Part shown: in pieces, positions 1 to 8,809 of the stretch
Layout: each line of letters begins with the position of its first letter
Numbering within the stretch: the stretch's first letter is position 1
DNA from: Yersinia similis
GTDB lineage: Bacteria > Pseudomonadota > Gammaproteobacteria > Enterobacterales > Enterobacteriaceae
Direction of reading: 5' to 3'
Assembly: GCF_001053095.1 (NCBI RefSeq)
Contig: NZ_CGBP01000018.1
Span: 1-64,000, forward strand
Length of the DNA stretch: 64,000 nucleotides
Notes under the pieces: generated by a model
What the model was told of the DNA's origin: nothing
The model's input: only the letters and a program-made list of their open reading frames with translations
Database searches by the model: none
Position numbers and translations under genes: made by a program

Positions 1-132
1 CGGGGTCAATCGGCACTGTCGGTGGGGGTGTCGAGTATTTCTGACAGCGGGCGGTGGGTCAGTAAACTGCAGGCTTCCTCCAATACACAAGGGGATATGG
101 GGGCTGGTGTCGGCGTAGGTTATCAATGGTAG
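1..132 (+). CDS. YadA-like trimeric autotransporter, C-terminal end only (partial)
   Basis: Open from the first base to a TAG at 130-132, giving the last 43 residues of a YadA-like adhesin and ending in GVGYQW, the aromatic C-terminus typical of an outer-membrane beta-barrel anchor. The DNA is almost identical to 3422-3553, the end of the complete copy downstream, so this is the tail of a tandem paralogue whose body lies outside the window. The trimeric barrel anchors the passenger in the outer membrane and mediates its export (type Vc secretion). The few differences (for example V for I and AGV for IGI near the end) show that the two copies have begun to diverge. Confidence 0.9.
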   Translation, partial: RGQSALSVGVSSISDSGRWVSKLQASSNTQGDMGAGVGVGYQW

Positions 133-170
133 CGAAGGGCCAATACTGACTATTGTTTAATATTATTACT

Positions 171-211
171 GGGTTGTGCGATTTTTTTGCACAGCCCGAT
201 TTTTATTTTTT
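171..211 (+). terminator. Rho-independent terminator after first YadA copy
   Basis: A 9-bp stem (GGGTTGTGC with GCACAGCCC, one G-T pair) is followed by a T-rich tract. The same hairpin recurs after the second copy at 3592-3630, so it is part of the duplicated unit. Confidence 0.8.
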
Positions 212-214
212 AGC

Positions 215-392
215 TGAATCTATATTATTTCTCCAAACTATAGGATTGCCATTTTTATTATTCTTTTCATTGTCAGTACTTTTTTCTTTACTATTATTAA
301 CCGGTTTATTTTTACTCACTGGATATACTGCAACATATACGACTCATCATCTAATATCGCACCTGTTTTACCAATCACCGCTCTTGCGTTGA
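215..392 (+). pseudogene. Decayed copy of the membrane-anchored partner gene
   Basis: The reading frame here matches the N-terminal membrane segment of the intact gene at 3652: both carry a TGL...FSLLLLTGL core followed by LLT, a Y, ATY and a His. Similarity ends after about 50 residues and the frame stops at 392, where the intact gene continues to 317 residues. No good ribosome binding site is seen, and the start region overlaps the terminator. The best reading is a truncated relic from duplication of the adhesin-partner unit. Confidence 0.6.
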
Positions 393-916
393 CATAAACT
401 GTTTAAAACTCAACAATAGATTATTCTCATATTTTTTCTCTATACACAGAGCGCTAATCCTTTAGCCAGAAATAATGCACTGTTGCCTTTCGTTCAGCAG
501 ATCAGGTAAGTCTGCCAACAGGACTGATTAAGGTCTCTTATTTTTTTAAGTACTAAAAAATCACAATCTATTGAAAAAATTTACTTTTTTGTGGGTCACT
601 GGTTGATTTGTATCTTAATGGTTAAATAATTCCGCGTTTAGAAAATAAATAAATTGAGCAACCATTTTTGAATAGATCGTACTAATTAGCTCCCTTTATG
701 GTTGATATTTTAAGGGGGAGAACATCATTAGGATAAATCTCACCCTAGTGTAACCAATAGTAAATTTTTATTGTGATGCGACACCGACTATCGGTGAGGT
801 AGAGGTAAATTAGTCAGTTTTTTTGACTCAATGTTATGCAGAAGCAGGTTCGAGCGTCTTTGCCTAATAATTAGCCACCAATGACAAAAGGTGAGCAAGA
901 ATAAGATGGGGATGAT
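393..916. other. AT-rich intergenic region upstream of the complete YadA-like gene
   Basis: About 520 bases without a supportable gene. It should hold the promoter of the adhesin gene starting at 917, but no clear promoter pair or operator could be assigned. A minus-strand frame at 788-1057 overlaps the adhesin start and is judged spurious. Confidence 0.5.
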
Positions 917-3553
917 ATGACGAATATCAGAAGATATGATTGTAATTATATTTACAGATATACAGTTTTGAAATTTATTATAAGCGAGAGTTATCTTCGT
1001 GGTCTGCCCGCTATTTTTATGATGATGGTACTTGCGCCAGGTACTGCATTTTCTCAAATCTATGTGAACAATGCCAATGATACTTCTTGTTATGCCGTTC
1101 TAGATGTACCTGAATTATCTGGAATTAAGCCCTCTGGTATGACGACTAGTTCAAGTTGTAATACGTTGTCTTTGAGTAATCTGAATACCAATGGGGGGCA
1201 GCTATTTGTTGGCGGACAAGGCGGGCTCCCTGGATATGCTGCCACTCCCTGGACAGGGACATTCACGACGGCAGTTGGCACCAGTAATACCGGAACGGCA
1301 TACGGTTTTGTCGTTCAAAGCAATGGGGCATTTATCAACGGTGATACTTACGTGCAAGGGGGGTTATTCTTGAATGGCAAAAAAGCCACCAATCTTGCCC
1401 CCGCAACGATTTCATCGGCCTCCACCGATGCGGTGGTTGGTAGCCAGCTTTATACGTTGAACCAGACTGGAACCCGCTATTTCCACGCCAACTCAGCCAA
1501 CCCGCAAGACTCCGTGCCTGCGGGTCAGGATGCTATTGCTGTCGGGCCGGCGACGGTGGTCAACGGTAATAACGGTGTTGGTATCGGTAACAGTGCGGTT
1601 GTTGGGGTAAACGCTGTCGGGGGCATTGCAATTGGCCCCAATACTCAGGCGACCGGTACCGCGAGCACGGCCCTTGGTGCCGGAGCGCAGGCGCAGGGGG
1701 CACAGTCTTTGGCTCTTGGGGCCGGGGCGGTTACCAGCCAGGCAAACAGTATTGCGTTAGGGGCGTCGTCGGTCACCACGGTGGGCGCTCAGAGCAGCTA
1801 CAGTGCGTATGGTCTGCCGACCGCACAGGCATCGGTGGGTGAAGTGGGTATAGGGACCGCGCAGGGTAATCGCAAGATCACCGGTGTGGCGGCAGGCTCG
1901 GCTGACTATGATGCGGTCAACGTTGCCCAGTTGACTGCTGTTGGTAATAAAGTCGGGAAGAATACCGCTGACATTACCAGTTTAGGCAGCCGGGTTAGCA
2001 ACGTTGAGGGGGGGATGACCAGCATCACCAACGGGGGCGGTGTGAAGTACTTCCACACCCACTCCACCCAACCTGACTCGGTGGCCAGTGGTAGCGATTC
2101 GGTGGCTATCGGCCCGAATGCGCAGGCATCCGGTACCACGTCGATAGCCATGGGGGCCGGGTCGCAAGCGCAGGGAGCACAGTCGTTGGCATTGGGGGCG
2201 GGAGCGGCTGCCAGCCAGGCAAACAGTATCGCATTAGGGGCCTCGTCGGTCACCACCGTCGGTGCTGAGAGCCACTACAGTGCGTACGGGTTGACGGCCC
2301 CGCAGACGTCGGTGGGTGAAGTGGGAATAGGAACCGCGCAGGGGAATCGCAAGATCACCGGTGTGGCAGCCGGTTCGGCTGATTATGATGCGGTCAATGT
2401 CGCGCAATTGACCGCGGTTGGGGATAAGGTGGAACAGAATACCGTTAACATCACCAGTTTGGGGGGCCGGGTCACCAATGTTGAGGCGGGGATGGCCACC
2501 ATCGCCAACGGGGGCGGCGTGAAATACTTCCACACCCACTCCACCGAGCCTGACTCGGTGGCCAGCGGCAGTGATTCGGTGGCGATCGGGCCGCAGGCGC
2601 AGGCGTCCGGCACCGCGTCGGTGGCTTCCGGCAAGGGCACGTTGGCCTCTGGTCGCGGGGCGGTGGCGATAGGTGATGCTGCAAGCGTCAGCGCAGATGG
2701 CAGTGTTGCCCTGGGGCAGGGTTCCGCTGATAACGGGCGCGGCATGGAGAGCTACACCGGTAAGTACTCTATTGCGGATAACGCTACCGTAGGTACGGTG
2801 TCGGTGGGCAATGCGGCAACCGGGGAGACCCGGACGGTCAGCAACATTGCCGACGGGCGAGAGGCGATGGATGCGGTCAATCTTCGGCAACTTGATGGTG
2901 CAATGGCCGCGGTGGGTGACACCGTTTCAGGGTTGCAAAACGGCACTGACGGGATGTTCCAGGTGAACAACAACAGCGGCCAGGCCAAGCCTTCGGCCAC
3001 CGGAACTGATGCGATGGCGGGTGGTGCGGGTTCCGTGGCGTCGGGCAGCAACAGTACCGCGATGGGTACGGGCAGCAAGGCGACGGCGGCAAACAGCACC
3101 GCGTTGGGGGCCAACTCCGTGGCGGATCGTGAAAACAGTGTCTCGGTGGGGTCGGTTGGCAATGAACGGCAGCTCATCAATGTTGCCGCAGGGACTCAGG
3201 GCACTGATGCGGTGAATCTGGATCAACTCAACCATAGCATGTCGAGTACCACTAACGACGCCAATGCTTATACAGACCGGCGCTATGCTGCACTTAAAGA
3301 AGACCTGAAAAAACAGGATAGTACGTTAAGTGCGGGGATCGCCGGTGCCATGGCGATGGCGAGCCTGACCCAGCCCTATACACCGGGTGCCAGCATGGCG
3401 ACCATTGGTGCAGCCAGCTACCGGGGTCAATCGGCACTGTCGGTGGGGGTGTCGAGTATTTCTGACAGCGGGCGGTGGATCAGTAAACTGCAAGCCTCCT
3501 CCAATACACAAGGGGATATGGGGATCGGTATCGGTGTAGGTTATCAATGGTAG
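917..3553 (+). CDS. YadA-like trimeric autotransporter adhesin
   Basis: An 878-residue surface adhesin of the type Vc family. Residues 1-46 form a long signal peptide with an N-terminal extension, ending near TAFSQ. Head repeats of the Hep_Hag/YadA type (motifs such as SIALG, AIGPN, ALGAGA) begin near residue 205, with neck motifs DAVNVAQL and DAVNLDQL between them. The last roughly 70 residues (KKQDSTLSAGIAGAMAMASL onward, ending VGYQW) are the barrel anchor. A block of 159 residues is repeated in tandem from about residue 239. The start at 917 follows a GGGGA stretch. The head probably binds host or abiotic surfaces, but the ligand cannot be read from sequence. This is the second copy of a tandem pair. 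Confidence 0.93.
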   Translation: MTNIRRYDCNYIYRYTVLKFIISESYLRGLPAIFMMMVLAPGTAFSQIYVNNANDTSCYAVLDVPELSGIKPSGMTTSSSCNTLSLSNLNTNGGQLFVGGQGGLPGYAATPWTGTFTTAVGTSNTGTAYGFVVQSNGAFINGDTYVQGGLFLNGKKATNLAPATISSASTDAVVGSQLYTLNQTGTRYFHANSANPQDSVPAGQDAIAVGPATVVNGNNGVGIGNSAVVGVNAVGGIAIGPNTQATGTASTALGAGAQAQGAQSLALGAGAVTSQANSIALGASSVTTVGAQSSYSAYGLPTAQASVGEVGIGTAQGNRKITGVAAGSADYDAVNVAQLTAVGNKVGKNTADITSLGSRVSNVEGGMTSITNGGGVKYFHTHSTQPDSVASGSDSVAIGPNAQASGTTSIAMGAGSQAQGAQSLALGAGAAASQANSIALGASSVTTVGAESHYSAYGLTAPQTSVGEVGIGTAQGNRKITGVAAGSADYDAVNVAQLTAVGDKVEQNTVNITSLGGRVTNVEAGMATIANGGGVKYFHTHSTEPDSVASGSDSVAIGPQAQASGTASVASGKGTLASGRGAVAIGDAASVSADGSVALGQGSADNGRGMESYTGKYSIADNATVGTVSVGNAATGETRTVSNIADGREAMDAVNLRQLDGAMAAVGDTVSGLQNGTDGMFQVNNNSGQAKPSATGTDAMAGGAGSVASGSNSTAMGTGSKATAANSTALGANSVADRENSVSVGSVGNERQLINVAAGTQGTDAVNLDQLNHSMSSTTNDANAYTDRRYAALKEDLKKQDSTLSAGIAGAMAMASLTQPYTPGASMATIGAASYRGQSALSVGVSSISDSGRWISKLQASSNTQGDMGIGIGVGYQW
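1631..2630 (+). repeat. In-frame 477-bp tandem repeats in the YadA head
   Basis: Two full units and part of a third, period 477 bp (159 codons). Anchor points are ATTGGCCC at 1631, its match at 2108 and again at 2585; CGCAAGATCACC at 1871 and 2348; and GTGAAGTACTTCCAC at 2042 with its match at 2519. Each unit holds one set of head repeats, a neck and a short stalk ending GGGVKYFH. The in-frame period allows copy-number change without breaking the gene. Confidence 0.9.
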
Positions 3554-3591
3554 CGAAGGGCCAATACTAAATATTGTTTAATATTATTAAT

Positions 3592-3630
3592 GGGTTGTGC
3601 GATTTTTTGCACAGCCCGATTCTTATTCTT
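3592..3630 (+). terminator. Rho-independent terminator after complete YadA gene
   Basis: The stem GGGTTGTGC/GCACAGCCC closes on a GATTTTTT loop and is followed by a T-rich tract. Near-identical to the hairpin at 171-211. It separates the adhesin from the partner gene at 3652, so the partner may rely on read-through or its own promoter. Confidence 0.75.
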
Positions 3631-3651
3631 AGGGATTAAAAGGCAGCACCC

Positions 3652-4605
3652 ATGCTATCACTCAAAACCACTGGATTGATCATATCGTCATTATTATTGT
3701 TTTTTTCCTTACTGCTACTAACTGGTTTATTGTTACTTACCAAGTACGATGCAACCTATCGACATACTATCAATAATACCCCGAAAATAGAGCCTCAGTG
3801 GGTCGAACTGCCCACATTGCCGCTTATTCAACAAGCCGTCGCAGGTTTGGTGCCCGCAGTAGATGGTCAGCACAAAGAGCTGATCATGAGTCAGGTGTGT
3901 GCATTGGCCAGAGGTGAGCGTTCTCAGGAGCAGGTAGCGCAAACATTAGTGAAATTCGGTATTGATATCAGTAATATTCCCCAGCAGGGACATCCTCTCT
4001 CGTTATTGGTGGATACCGATAAATCCAGCCGTATAATCGGTTGCGCAGCGTATGTTGCCAATTCTGTTATGGCGGTACCTAAGCCGACTGAGTTTATGAC
4101 GAGTACTTATAAACCATCGGGTGTCTCGTTAGGGAAAAAAAATGAAGCAGTAACGAAAGAAAAGACACTGAGTATTGATGCTAAAAAATTAGCTCAATAT
4201 CTTCGGGTTCAATTGTCTGTCGCAAGGGCTGATGCCGATGCTTTTGCAATTATTGCAGTAGAGTTGCAAAAGAAATCAGGACTGACTGCTGATCAATATA
4301 CTACGCAAGCTAAGAAAATATTTAGTGAATATGCACTGGTCTATCTGCAGCGTGTTAAAGCGCTTCATGCCGCGGGTGGCGGGACTAACTATAAGTTAAT
4401 TATTTACTCTGATGAGTATTTTAAGTTCATTAGTAGTGATGGTTATTTGTTTGAGTATGGATACGATGGTTTAAGCTTATACTTCAATAAAATTCCATGG
4501 TATGAGGGTGAAAAGTTACTGGGGAAAGATTATTTTCTTCCTACTTCGTACAGTGAACCGGTCTTGGCAAAGCGTATAAACGGTGAAGCACCTTCCCATA
4601 AATAA
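3652..4605 (+). CDS. Membrane-anchored protein of unknown function next to YadA-like adhesin
   Basis: 317 residues, family not recognised. Residues 8-30 form one strongly hydrophobic segment (N-in signal anchor or uncleaved signal peptide). The rest is predicted to be periplasmic and soluble, rich in Gln, Lys and Ala with likely helical stretches at residues 180-240. The start is supported by AAGG eight bases upstream. Its relic behind the first adhesin copy shows that the adhesin and this gene were duplicated as a unit, which suggests a functional link such as assembly or quality control, by inference only. Confidence 0.75.
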   Translation: MLSLKTTGLIISSLLLFFSLLLLTGLLLLTKYDATYRHTINNTPKIEPQWVELPTLPLIQQAVAGLVPAVDGQHKELIMSQVCALARGERSQEQVAQTLVKFGIDISNIPQQGHPLSLLVDTDKSSRIIGCAAYVANSVMAVPKPTEFMTSTYKPSGVSLGKKNEAVTKEKTLSIDAKKLAQYLRVQLSVARADADAFAIIAVELQKKSGLTADQYTTQAKKIFSEYALVYLQRVKALHAAGGGTNYKLIIYSDEYFKFISSDGYLFEYGYDGLSLYFNKIPWYEGEKLLGKDYFLPTSYSEPVLAKRINGEAPSHK

Positions 4606-4819
4606 AAGGAGGTTTCCCCCTGAGGTTGATAACAACGTCCCCATGGCGGAGATAATAGGCAGACCGTAAAAATATTGGGGGATAAATTCACGCCCACCCT
4701 GAAACGGATGTTGTATTCCAGTGTCTATTTTCACCGTTTAAAATCGAGTCATTAGGGTTTGTCAGTAGTTTTAGAGGGGGGATGGATTTTATCGTACGCG
4801 GATGATGTTTATATACAGT

Positions 4820-4865
4820 AAAGCCGTGACTGACTTTTGTTGACCACGGCTTTATTATTTTTTTC
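4820..4865 (+). terminator. Rho-independent terminator
   Basis: AAAGCCGTG pairs with CACGGCTTT (9 bp) across a 16-base loop, followed by ATTATTTTTTT. It ends the transcript of the gene finishing at 4605. The rest of 4606-4954 shows no gene. Confidence 0.8.
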
Positions 4866-4954
4866 AAAAAATTTTATAGCCGTTCGTTAAGCTGGCGTTT
4901 GGACTCTATCACTATACTGAGGGCTGGGAAATTAATGAAAGGAAAGGGTTATAT

Positions 4955-5338
4955 ATGAAAGCAAAGTATATATTAAGTGTGGCCACTCTTTGTCTTGTCA
5001 GCTTTACCGGCCTGGCAGCTACTATTACTAATAGTGTTACTGTCTATGCCACACAGCAAAATAAGGGGTCAATTTCTATAGGTGATAAATCTTATTACAC
5101 AAAAGATTTCAAGGTTTTCATTGCTAATCTCTCGGACAATGAGATTGATTTATCTTCGTTATGTCTGGCGGTGCATTCTCCTGATGGAAAAACCTTCAAA
5201 CTGGATACCGTGGATGAGACCCTGATTCAGGGGAAACTCAAGCCACAGGCTATGGTGGAGGGGGTTGCCGTATTTTCTGCCGAAGATGACAGTGTGTATC
5301 GTGCCGCCATTGTGAAAGTAACCGATAAGTGCAAATAG
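4955..5338 (+). CDS. Small secreted protein, DUF4354-like
   Basis: 127 residues with a clear signal peptide (cleavage near GLAATI, residues 20-23). The mature part is about 105 residues of probable beta structure with two Cys (SLCLAV and the C-terminal DKCK) that could form a disulphide in the periplasm. Length and pattern recall the DUF4354 family of Yersinia and relatives, but this is from memory and not checked. GAAAGG lies upstream of the ATG. Function unknown. Confidence 0.7.
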   Translation: MKAKYILSVATLCLVSFTGLAATITNSVTVYATQQNKGSISIGDKSYYTKDFKVFIANLSDNEIDLSSLCLAVHSPDGKTFKLDTVDETLIQGKLKPQAMVEGVAVFSAEDDSVYRAAIVKVTDKCK

Positions 5339-5490
5339 TCGATAAATAATAGCATCATATTCATATAATGCGCCGGAATTTCTATTTCTGACAGGTTATT
5401 TACATCAAAATTAATACTCTGATTTAGTGGTTTTGGCGTGTTTTTTACGGATTGTTAATATATCGTTTTTTTGTGGATATTTAATTAACT

Positions 5491-5850
5491 ATGAAGATTA
5501 TTTTATTTTCTAGCGTTTTCTTGATTTCTTTTATTATCTCGGGGTGTTCATCATCATGGGAACCAATAGGCCAAGCGCCCTTAACGTTAGAGGCAACTAA
5601 AAGTCTGTGCAATAGTGAGTCACTTATCCGCTTCCCCATTAAAAATGAAGTAGCGCAAAGGACAATTCAACAGACGGTTACAATAAAATGTAAAACTGGA
5701 GAAGAGTGCTCAAAAAATGGAGGATACAAATATGAGAATAAATCAGTTTTAGAAAGCTATCCTATGGATGTGAATAAACAGAGTCGCAATGCGAATTTTT
5801 CGGACTGCATGGGAAAAAATGGTTGGCAGCGAGAGACTAAATGGTTTTAA
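5491..5850 (+). CDS. Small lipoprotein of unknown function
   Basis: 119 residues. An N-terminal hydrophobic stretch ends in the lipobox ISGC at residues 16-19, followed by SSS, so the protein should be lipidated and, with no Asp at +2, sorted to the outer membrane. Four further Cys lie in the mature part (including CKTGEEC), suggesting disulphides. AT-rich. Upstream spacing gives no strong ribosome binding site. No family recognised. Confidence 0.7.
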   Translation: MKIILFSSVFLISFIISGCSSSWEPIGQAPLTLEATKSLCNSESLIRFPIKNEVAQRTIQQTVTIKCKTGEECSKNGGYKYENKSVLESYPMDVNKQSRNANFSDCMGKNGWQRETKWF

Positions 5851-5999
5851 TTGGTCGTTGCTTCTTTCTCTCTGCCTTTTCCTGTATTCCGTTATGGGCT
5901 AATAAGTGCAAATTATCTCGTGCAGACAACTCGTCCTGTGAAAACGGTTCACTCTGTGAAAATAATCGGGATAGGGAGGGAGTTATACGCGATATACTG

Positions 6000-6039
6000 A
6001 CCGTCTGTTTTCACGACAGTGTTAATGAAAACAGACGGT
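6000..6039. terminator. Long hairpin between convergent genes
   Basis: A perfect 13-bp stem, ACCGTCTGTTTTC with GAAAACAGACGGT, closes on a 14-base loop. It lies between the plus-strand lipoprotein gene and the minus-strand racemase gene (stop at 6048), so it probably ends transcription from both sides, although no long T tract follows. Confidence 0.6.
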
Positions 6040-6047
6040 GAAATGAC

Positions 6048-7277
6048 TTAATCTACCAGAATACGCTTATTGGTTGCACCCCATAGAATTGACATTTCGG
6101 TAAATAGTGCCCCACTGAGATCTTCAATTTCTTCTGCCTGGATTTCTGCATTGCCCTGCTTTCCGAATAAGACTACTTCATTACCTAAACTCACTTTTTT
6201 TAGATCGGTGACGTCTACCATAACCGTATTCATTGATGTTTTGCCTAATACGGGCAGGCGCTGACCTTGAATAATCACATGCCCCGCATTACTGAATACT
6301 CGGCGATATCCATCGGCATAACCCACAGGGATATTAGCCAGCAGGGAATCACGTTTCAATGTATAGGTCCGGTCATAGCCAACAGTGCCGCCCTTAGGGT
6401 AGTTGTTCAGTGATGCGATATTAGATTTGAAGGTCATAGCCCGCTTATATTCTGTGCTGGCGATGGTGTCACCATAAAACACCCCTCCCACACGGACCAT
6501 ATCCAACCATGAATCAGGCACCGCTAAGGTAGCGAATGTATTGGCGACGTGGAGCTTAATCTTTTCACGTTTCAGCCCCGTGGCCGCGATAACATCTTTG
6601 GCTTGTTGCTGGAATCGAGCCAAGTCTGCTTTGATTTCGCTAGCATCTTCCACCGGGTAGTGCGACATGATGCCAACGATTGTTAGATTGTTTAAACCTG
6701 CAATCGTCTTTGCGTCATTTAAACCGCGGGTCTTACTGACCTCCAGCCCATTACGTGACATCCCTCCAGAGTTAAGTGCCAGATGGATACGGAGAACTTT
6801 TCCATTCAGTTTTGCAATATTATTTAACTGCTCAGCGACGGTTTTATCGCCAATAAGTTCTTCAGCATCGTAAGCCATGGCTTGTTGCATTTCTTTTAAT
6901 GTTGCACTTCTGACCCGCATCAACTGACCAGTAAATCCTAGGTCACGTACCGTTTTTAGTTCCTGATTGCTGGCAACCCCAATACATTGCACATTGTTTT
7001 TTAGCATCACCGGTGTGACTAAGATCAGGTCATGTCCATAGGCATCACCTTTTAATATTGCACAAAGTGTGGATTTATTATCCAGCAGTGTAAGCATCTT
7101 TTTAGTATTGAAATCCAGCGCACCTTGAGAAATTTCAAGCCACGCATTATTCACTACAGGTTGCTGGGCATTGGCAGGTATAGAGGTCAGGCTAAGATGG
7201 TTTTTTGGTACGGGTTGGCTACAAGCGACCAAAGTTATTAATGATAATAAGAATAAATGACGAAAACGAACGTGCAT
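6048..7277 (-). CDS. Broad-spectrum amino acid racemase (Alr/Bsr type), predicted lipoprotein
   Basis: 409 residues, PLP-dependent fold III racemase. The PLP lysine lies in ILKGDAYGH (residues 74-82), the second catalytic Tyr in VGYDRTY, and the C-terminal domain carries [12 protein letters not shown]. The GYDRTY and SMNT motifs resemble Bsr-type racemases, which act on several L-amino acids in the periplasm, more than housekeeping Alr. The N-terminus has a hydrophobic run ending LVAC-S (Cys at 19), a good lipobox. It should therefore sit on a membrane facing the periplasm, where D-amino acids modify peptidoglycan or act as signals. AGGAG precedes the ATG. Confidence 0.88.
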   Translation of the reverse strand: MHVRFRHLFLLSLITLVACSQPVPKNHLSLTSIPANAQQPVVNNAWLEISQGALDFNTKKMLTLLDNKSTLCAILKGDAYGHDLILVTPVMLKNNVQCIGVASNQELKTVRDLGFTGQLMRVRSATLKEMQQAMAYDAEELIGDKTVAEQLNNIAKLNGKVLRIHLALNSGGMSRNGLEVSKTRGLNDAKTIAGLNNLTIVGIMSHYPVEDASEIKADLARFQQQAKDVIAATGLKREKIKLHVANTFATLAVPDSWLDMVRVGGVFYGDTIASTEYKRAMTFKSNIASLNNYPKGGTVGYDRTYTLKRDSLLANIPVGYADGYRRVFSNAGHVIIQGQRLPVLGKTSMNTVMVDVTDLKKVSLGNEVVLFGKQGNAEIQAEEIEDLSGALFTEMSILWGATNKRILVD

Positions 7278-7682
7278 GAAATCTCCTGAATAAATTTTCC
7301 ATTAGTTTCTATAATTAAAACAATGAAGTGATTTTAATAAGATTTTTATTAAGAATATCTTTTTGTGATGAGTTGTGTTCGGGGGCATATTACATCTAAC
7401 AAACTGTTGTCTGATATGCTCCATTAAAACTACAGTTGTAATGGGTTTAAAAAAAGATTAAACAATATATTCACCTGTTTTTATTCGCGTGAGCGCTATA
7501 TGGCGCTAAGTTTAAACAGGCTAATCGCAGTTAATCTCAATGTGATTAACATTATTTGCGTGCTGTAACATGAGATGTAAGAGAAAAAGAAGAGAAGAAG
7601 GGAGGAGAGGCTCTGTTAGCTGTAAAGTACAGTAAGAAGGCGCGGGTATTTTGTGCTGATGGGCCTCTGCCTCCAGAATGTT
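7278..7682. other. Intergenic region without recognisable features
   Basis: About 400 bases upstream of the racemase gene and downstream of the YebW-like gene. No frame with start and ribosome binding site and no clear operator could be found. It presumably carries the racemase promoter. Confidence 0.5.
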
Positions 7683-7877
7683 TTAAGGATACCTTTCATC
7701 GTCAGGCTGCCGATACACTTCCCCACAAAGCAATACCACATCGGGTCTTCTTTCATGCAGGCGAAGAGCCACATCCATGCATTCATGACGTGTTGAATAA
7801 ATATCTTCTGTCACCGGAAGCGCCTCACAAGCATCCATGCCGCAGGTACTAACCAGTAAAACAAACCCTATGAGCAT
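7683..7877 (-). CDS. yebW: YebW-like (DUF1482-type) small exported protein
   Basis: 64 residues. The start is well supported by AGGAGG six bases before the ATG. The N-terminus is hydrophobic (signal peptide or anchor), and Cys residues at 12, 17, 33 and 51 resemble the layout of E. coli YebW as I recall it (short leader, Cys, then a VYNTEQQC-like motif; here IYSTRHEC). Its place on the same strand after yebV fits the E. coli order letB-rsmF-yebV-yebW. Function unknown. Assignment rests on remembered sequence and gene order. Confidence 0.6.
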   Translation of the reverse strand: MLIGFVLLVSTCGMDACEALPVTEDIYSTRHECMDVALRLHERRPDVVLLCGEVYRQPDDERYP

Positions 7878-8020
7878 ATAGCCTCCTTGTTATAGGATTT
7901 ATATGAGTATAGCGTGTTTCGTTGGGGGCTTTGTTGTTATCAGTATTTGTTGTTATGAATAACCGTTACCCTCGCTTTATAGGCAATAAAACGTTAGCAG
8001 GGGGGCTACTCGAATGTGAG

Positions 8021-8167
8021 TTAGCCAAATTTAGTCACAACAACACCCGCCATGATCATAAAACTGGCTGCAAGACGCAAGCCACTGGGTTTTTCTTTTA
8101 GCATCCCAATGGAAATGACCATAGCGAACAGCACGCTGATTTTACGTAATATTACTTCCAATAGGTA
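8021..8167 (-). pseudogene. C-terminal remnant of a DMT/EamA-type transporter
   Basis: The minus strand reads 48 codons to a TAA at 8021-8023 with no start codon in a usable context. The peptide includes ISVLFAMVISIGMLKEKPSG and ends MIMAGVVVTKFG, the pattern of the last two membrane helices of EamA/DMT transporters (helix, GExx-like turn, helix with G-V-V). An in-frame TGA at 8168-8170 closes the frame upstream and no further part of the gene is seen, so it is a relic. Confidence 0.4.
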
Positions 8168-8385
8168 TCAATTTCCACCGAGGATCATGTTTATATTGTG
8201 ATCTTTGGGTGCCAATGAAGGAGTCAATAATAAAGAGGTTAACGGGATATCATAGCCGTTTTTTTGAGCTAAAGTGGAGTGCAACTAGGGGAGAGAATAA
8301 GCGAGGGGTATTACAGAGTTACTGCTTCCTAAAATAGCGGTAAATTGGCATCATATAATGATGACATTGGTTTTTAGGATAGACG

Positions 8386-8634
8386 ATGAAACAGTTTCCT
8401 TTTGATAAACGTTACGAGATTGAAGATGTTTACGGTAGCGTTGAGTACTATATCGATGGCGATGAATATATCCGTAACCAGGATGGGACCCCTGGCTATC
8501 GAATCGACGGTTATGAAGTGTACGAACATGGTGTTGAGTCTAAATTAGCGGGTTTCCTTGAGGGGAAATATATCACGACGCCAGATGCTGATACCCTATT
8601 GACGATTCTGGATGAACAATCGCCAGTAGATTAA
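8386..8634 (+). CDS. Conserved small acidic protein, unknown function
   Basis: 82 residues, acidic and Tyr-rich (YGSVEYYIDGDEYI), no signal peptide or membrane segment, so probably cytoplasmic. The ATG follows AGGA seven bases upstream. No family recognised and neighbours give no hint. Confidence 0.6.
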   Translation: MKQFPFDKRYEIEDVYGSVEYYIDGDEYIRNQDGTPGYRIDGYEVYEHGVESKLAGFLEGKYITTPDADTLLTILDEQSPVD

Positions 8635-8809
8635 TCGTTTTGATTTTAGCCAGTTAGACACAGTATCCACAATAAAGGGCCATTCTATTGAGTGGCCTAA
8701 GTATAAAAATGGGCTTAGAATTTTCTTTAAAAGAATCCATTACATCAATGAATAAATTACATTAAGTAATTGATTGTATAAAAATTGCTGATGTGAAAGA
8801 GTTAATGGT

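Noticed and set aside
2234-2890. Long minus-strand frames inside the adhesin gene
   Set aside because: They arise from the GC-rich repeated codons of the adhesin on the other strand and have no start signals.
5841-6041. 66-codon frame overlapping the lipoprotein stop, with a signal-like start
   Set aside because: It runs through the 13-bp terminator-like hairpin, has no ribosome binding site of its own and no recognisable domain.
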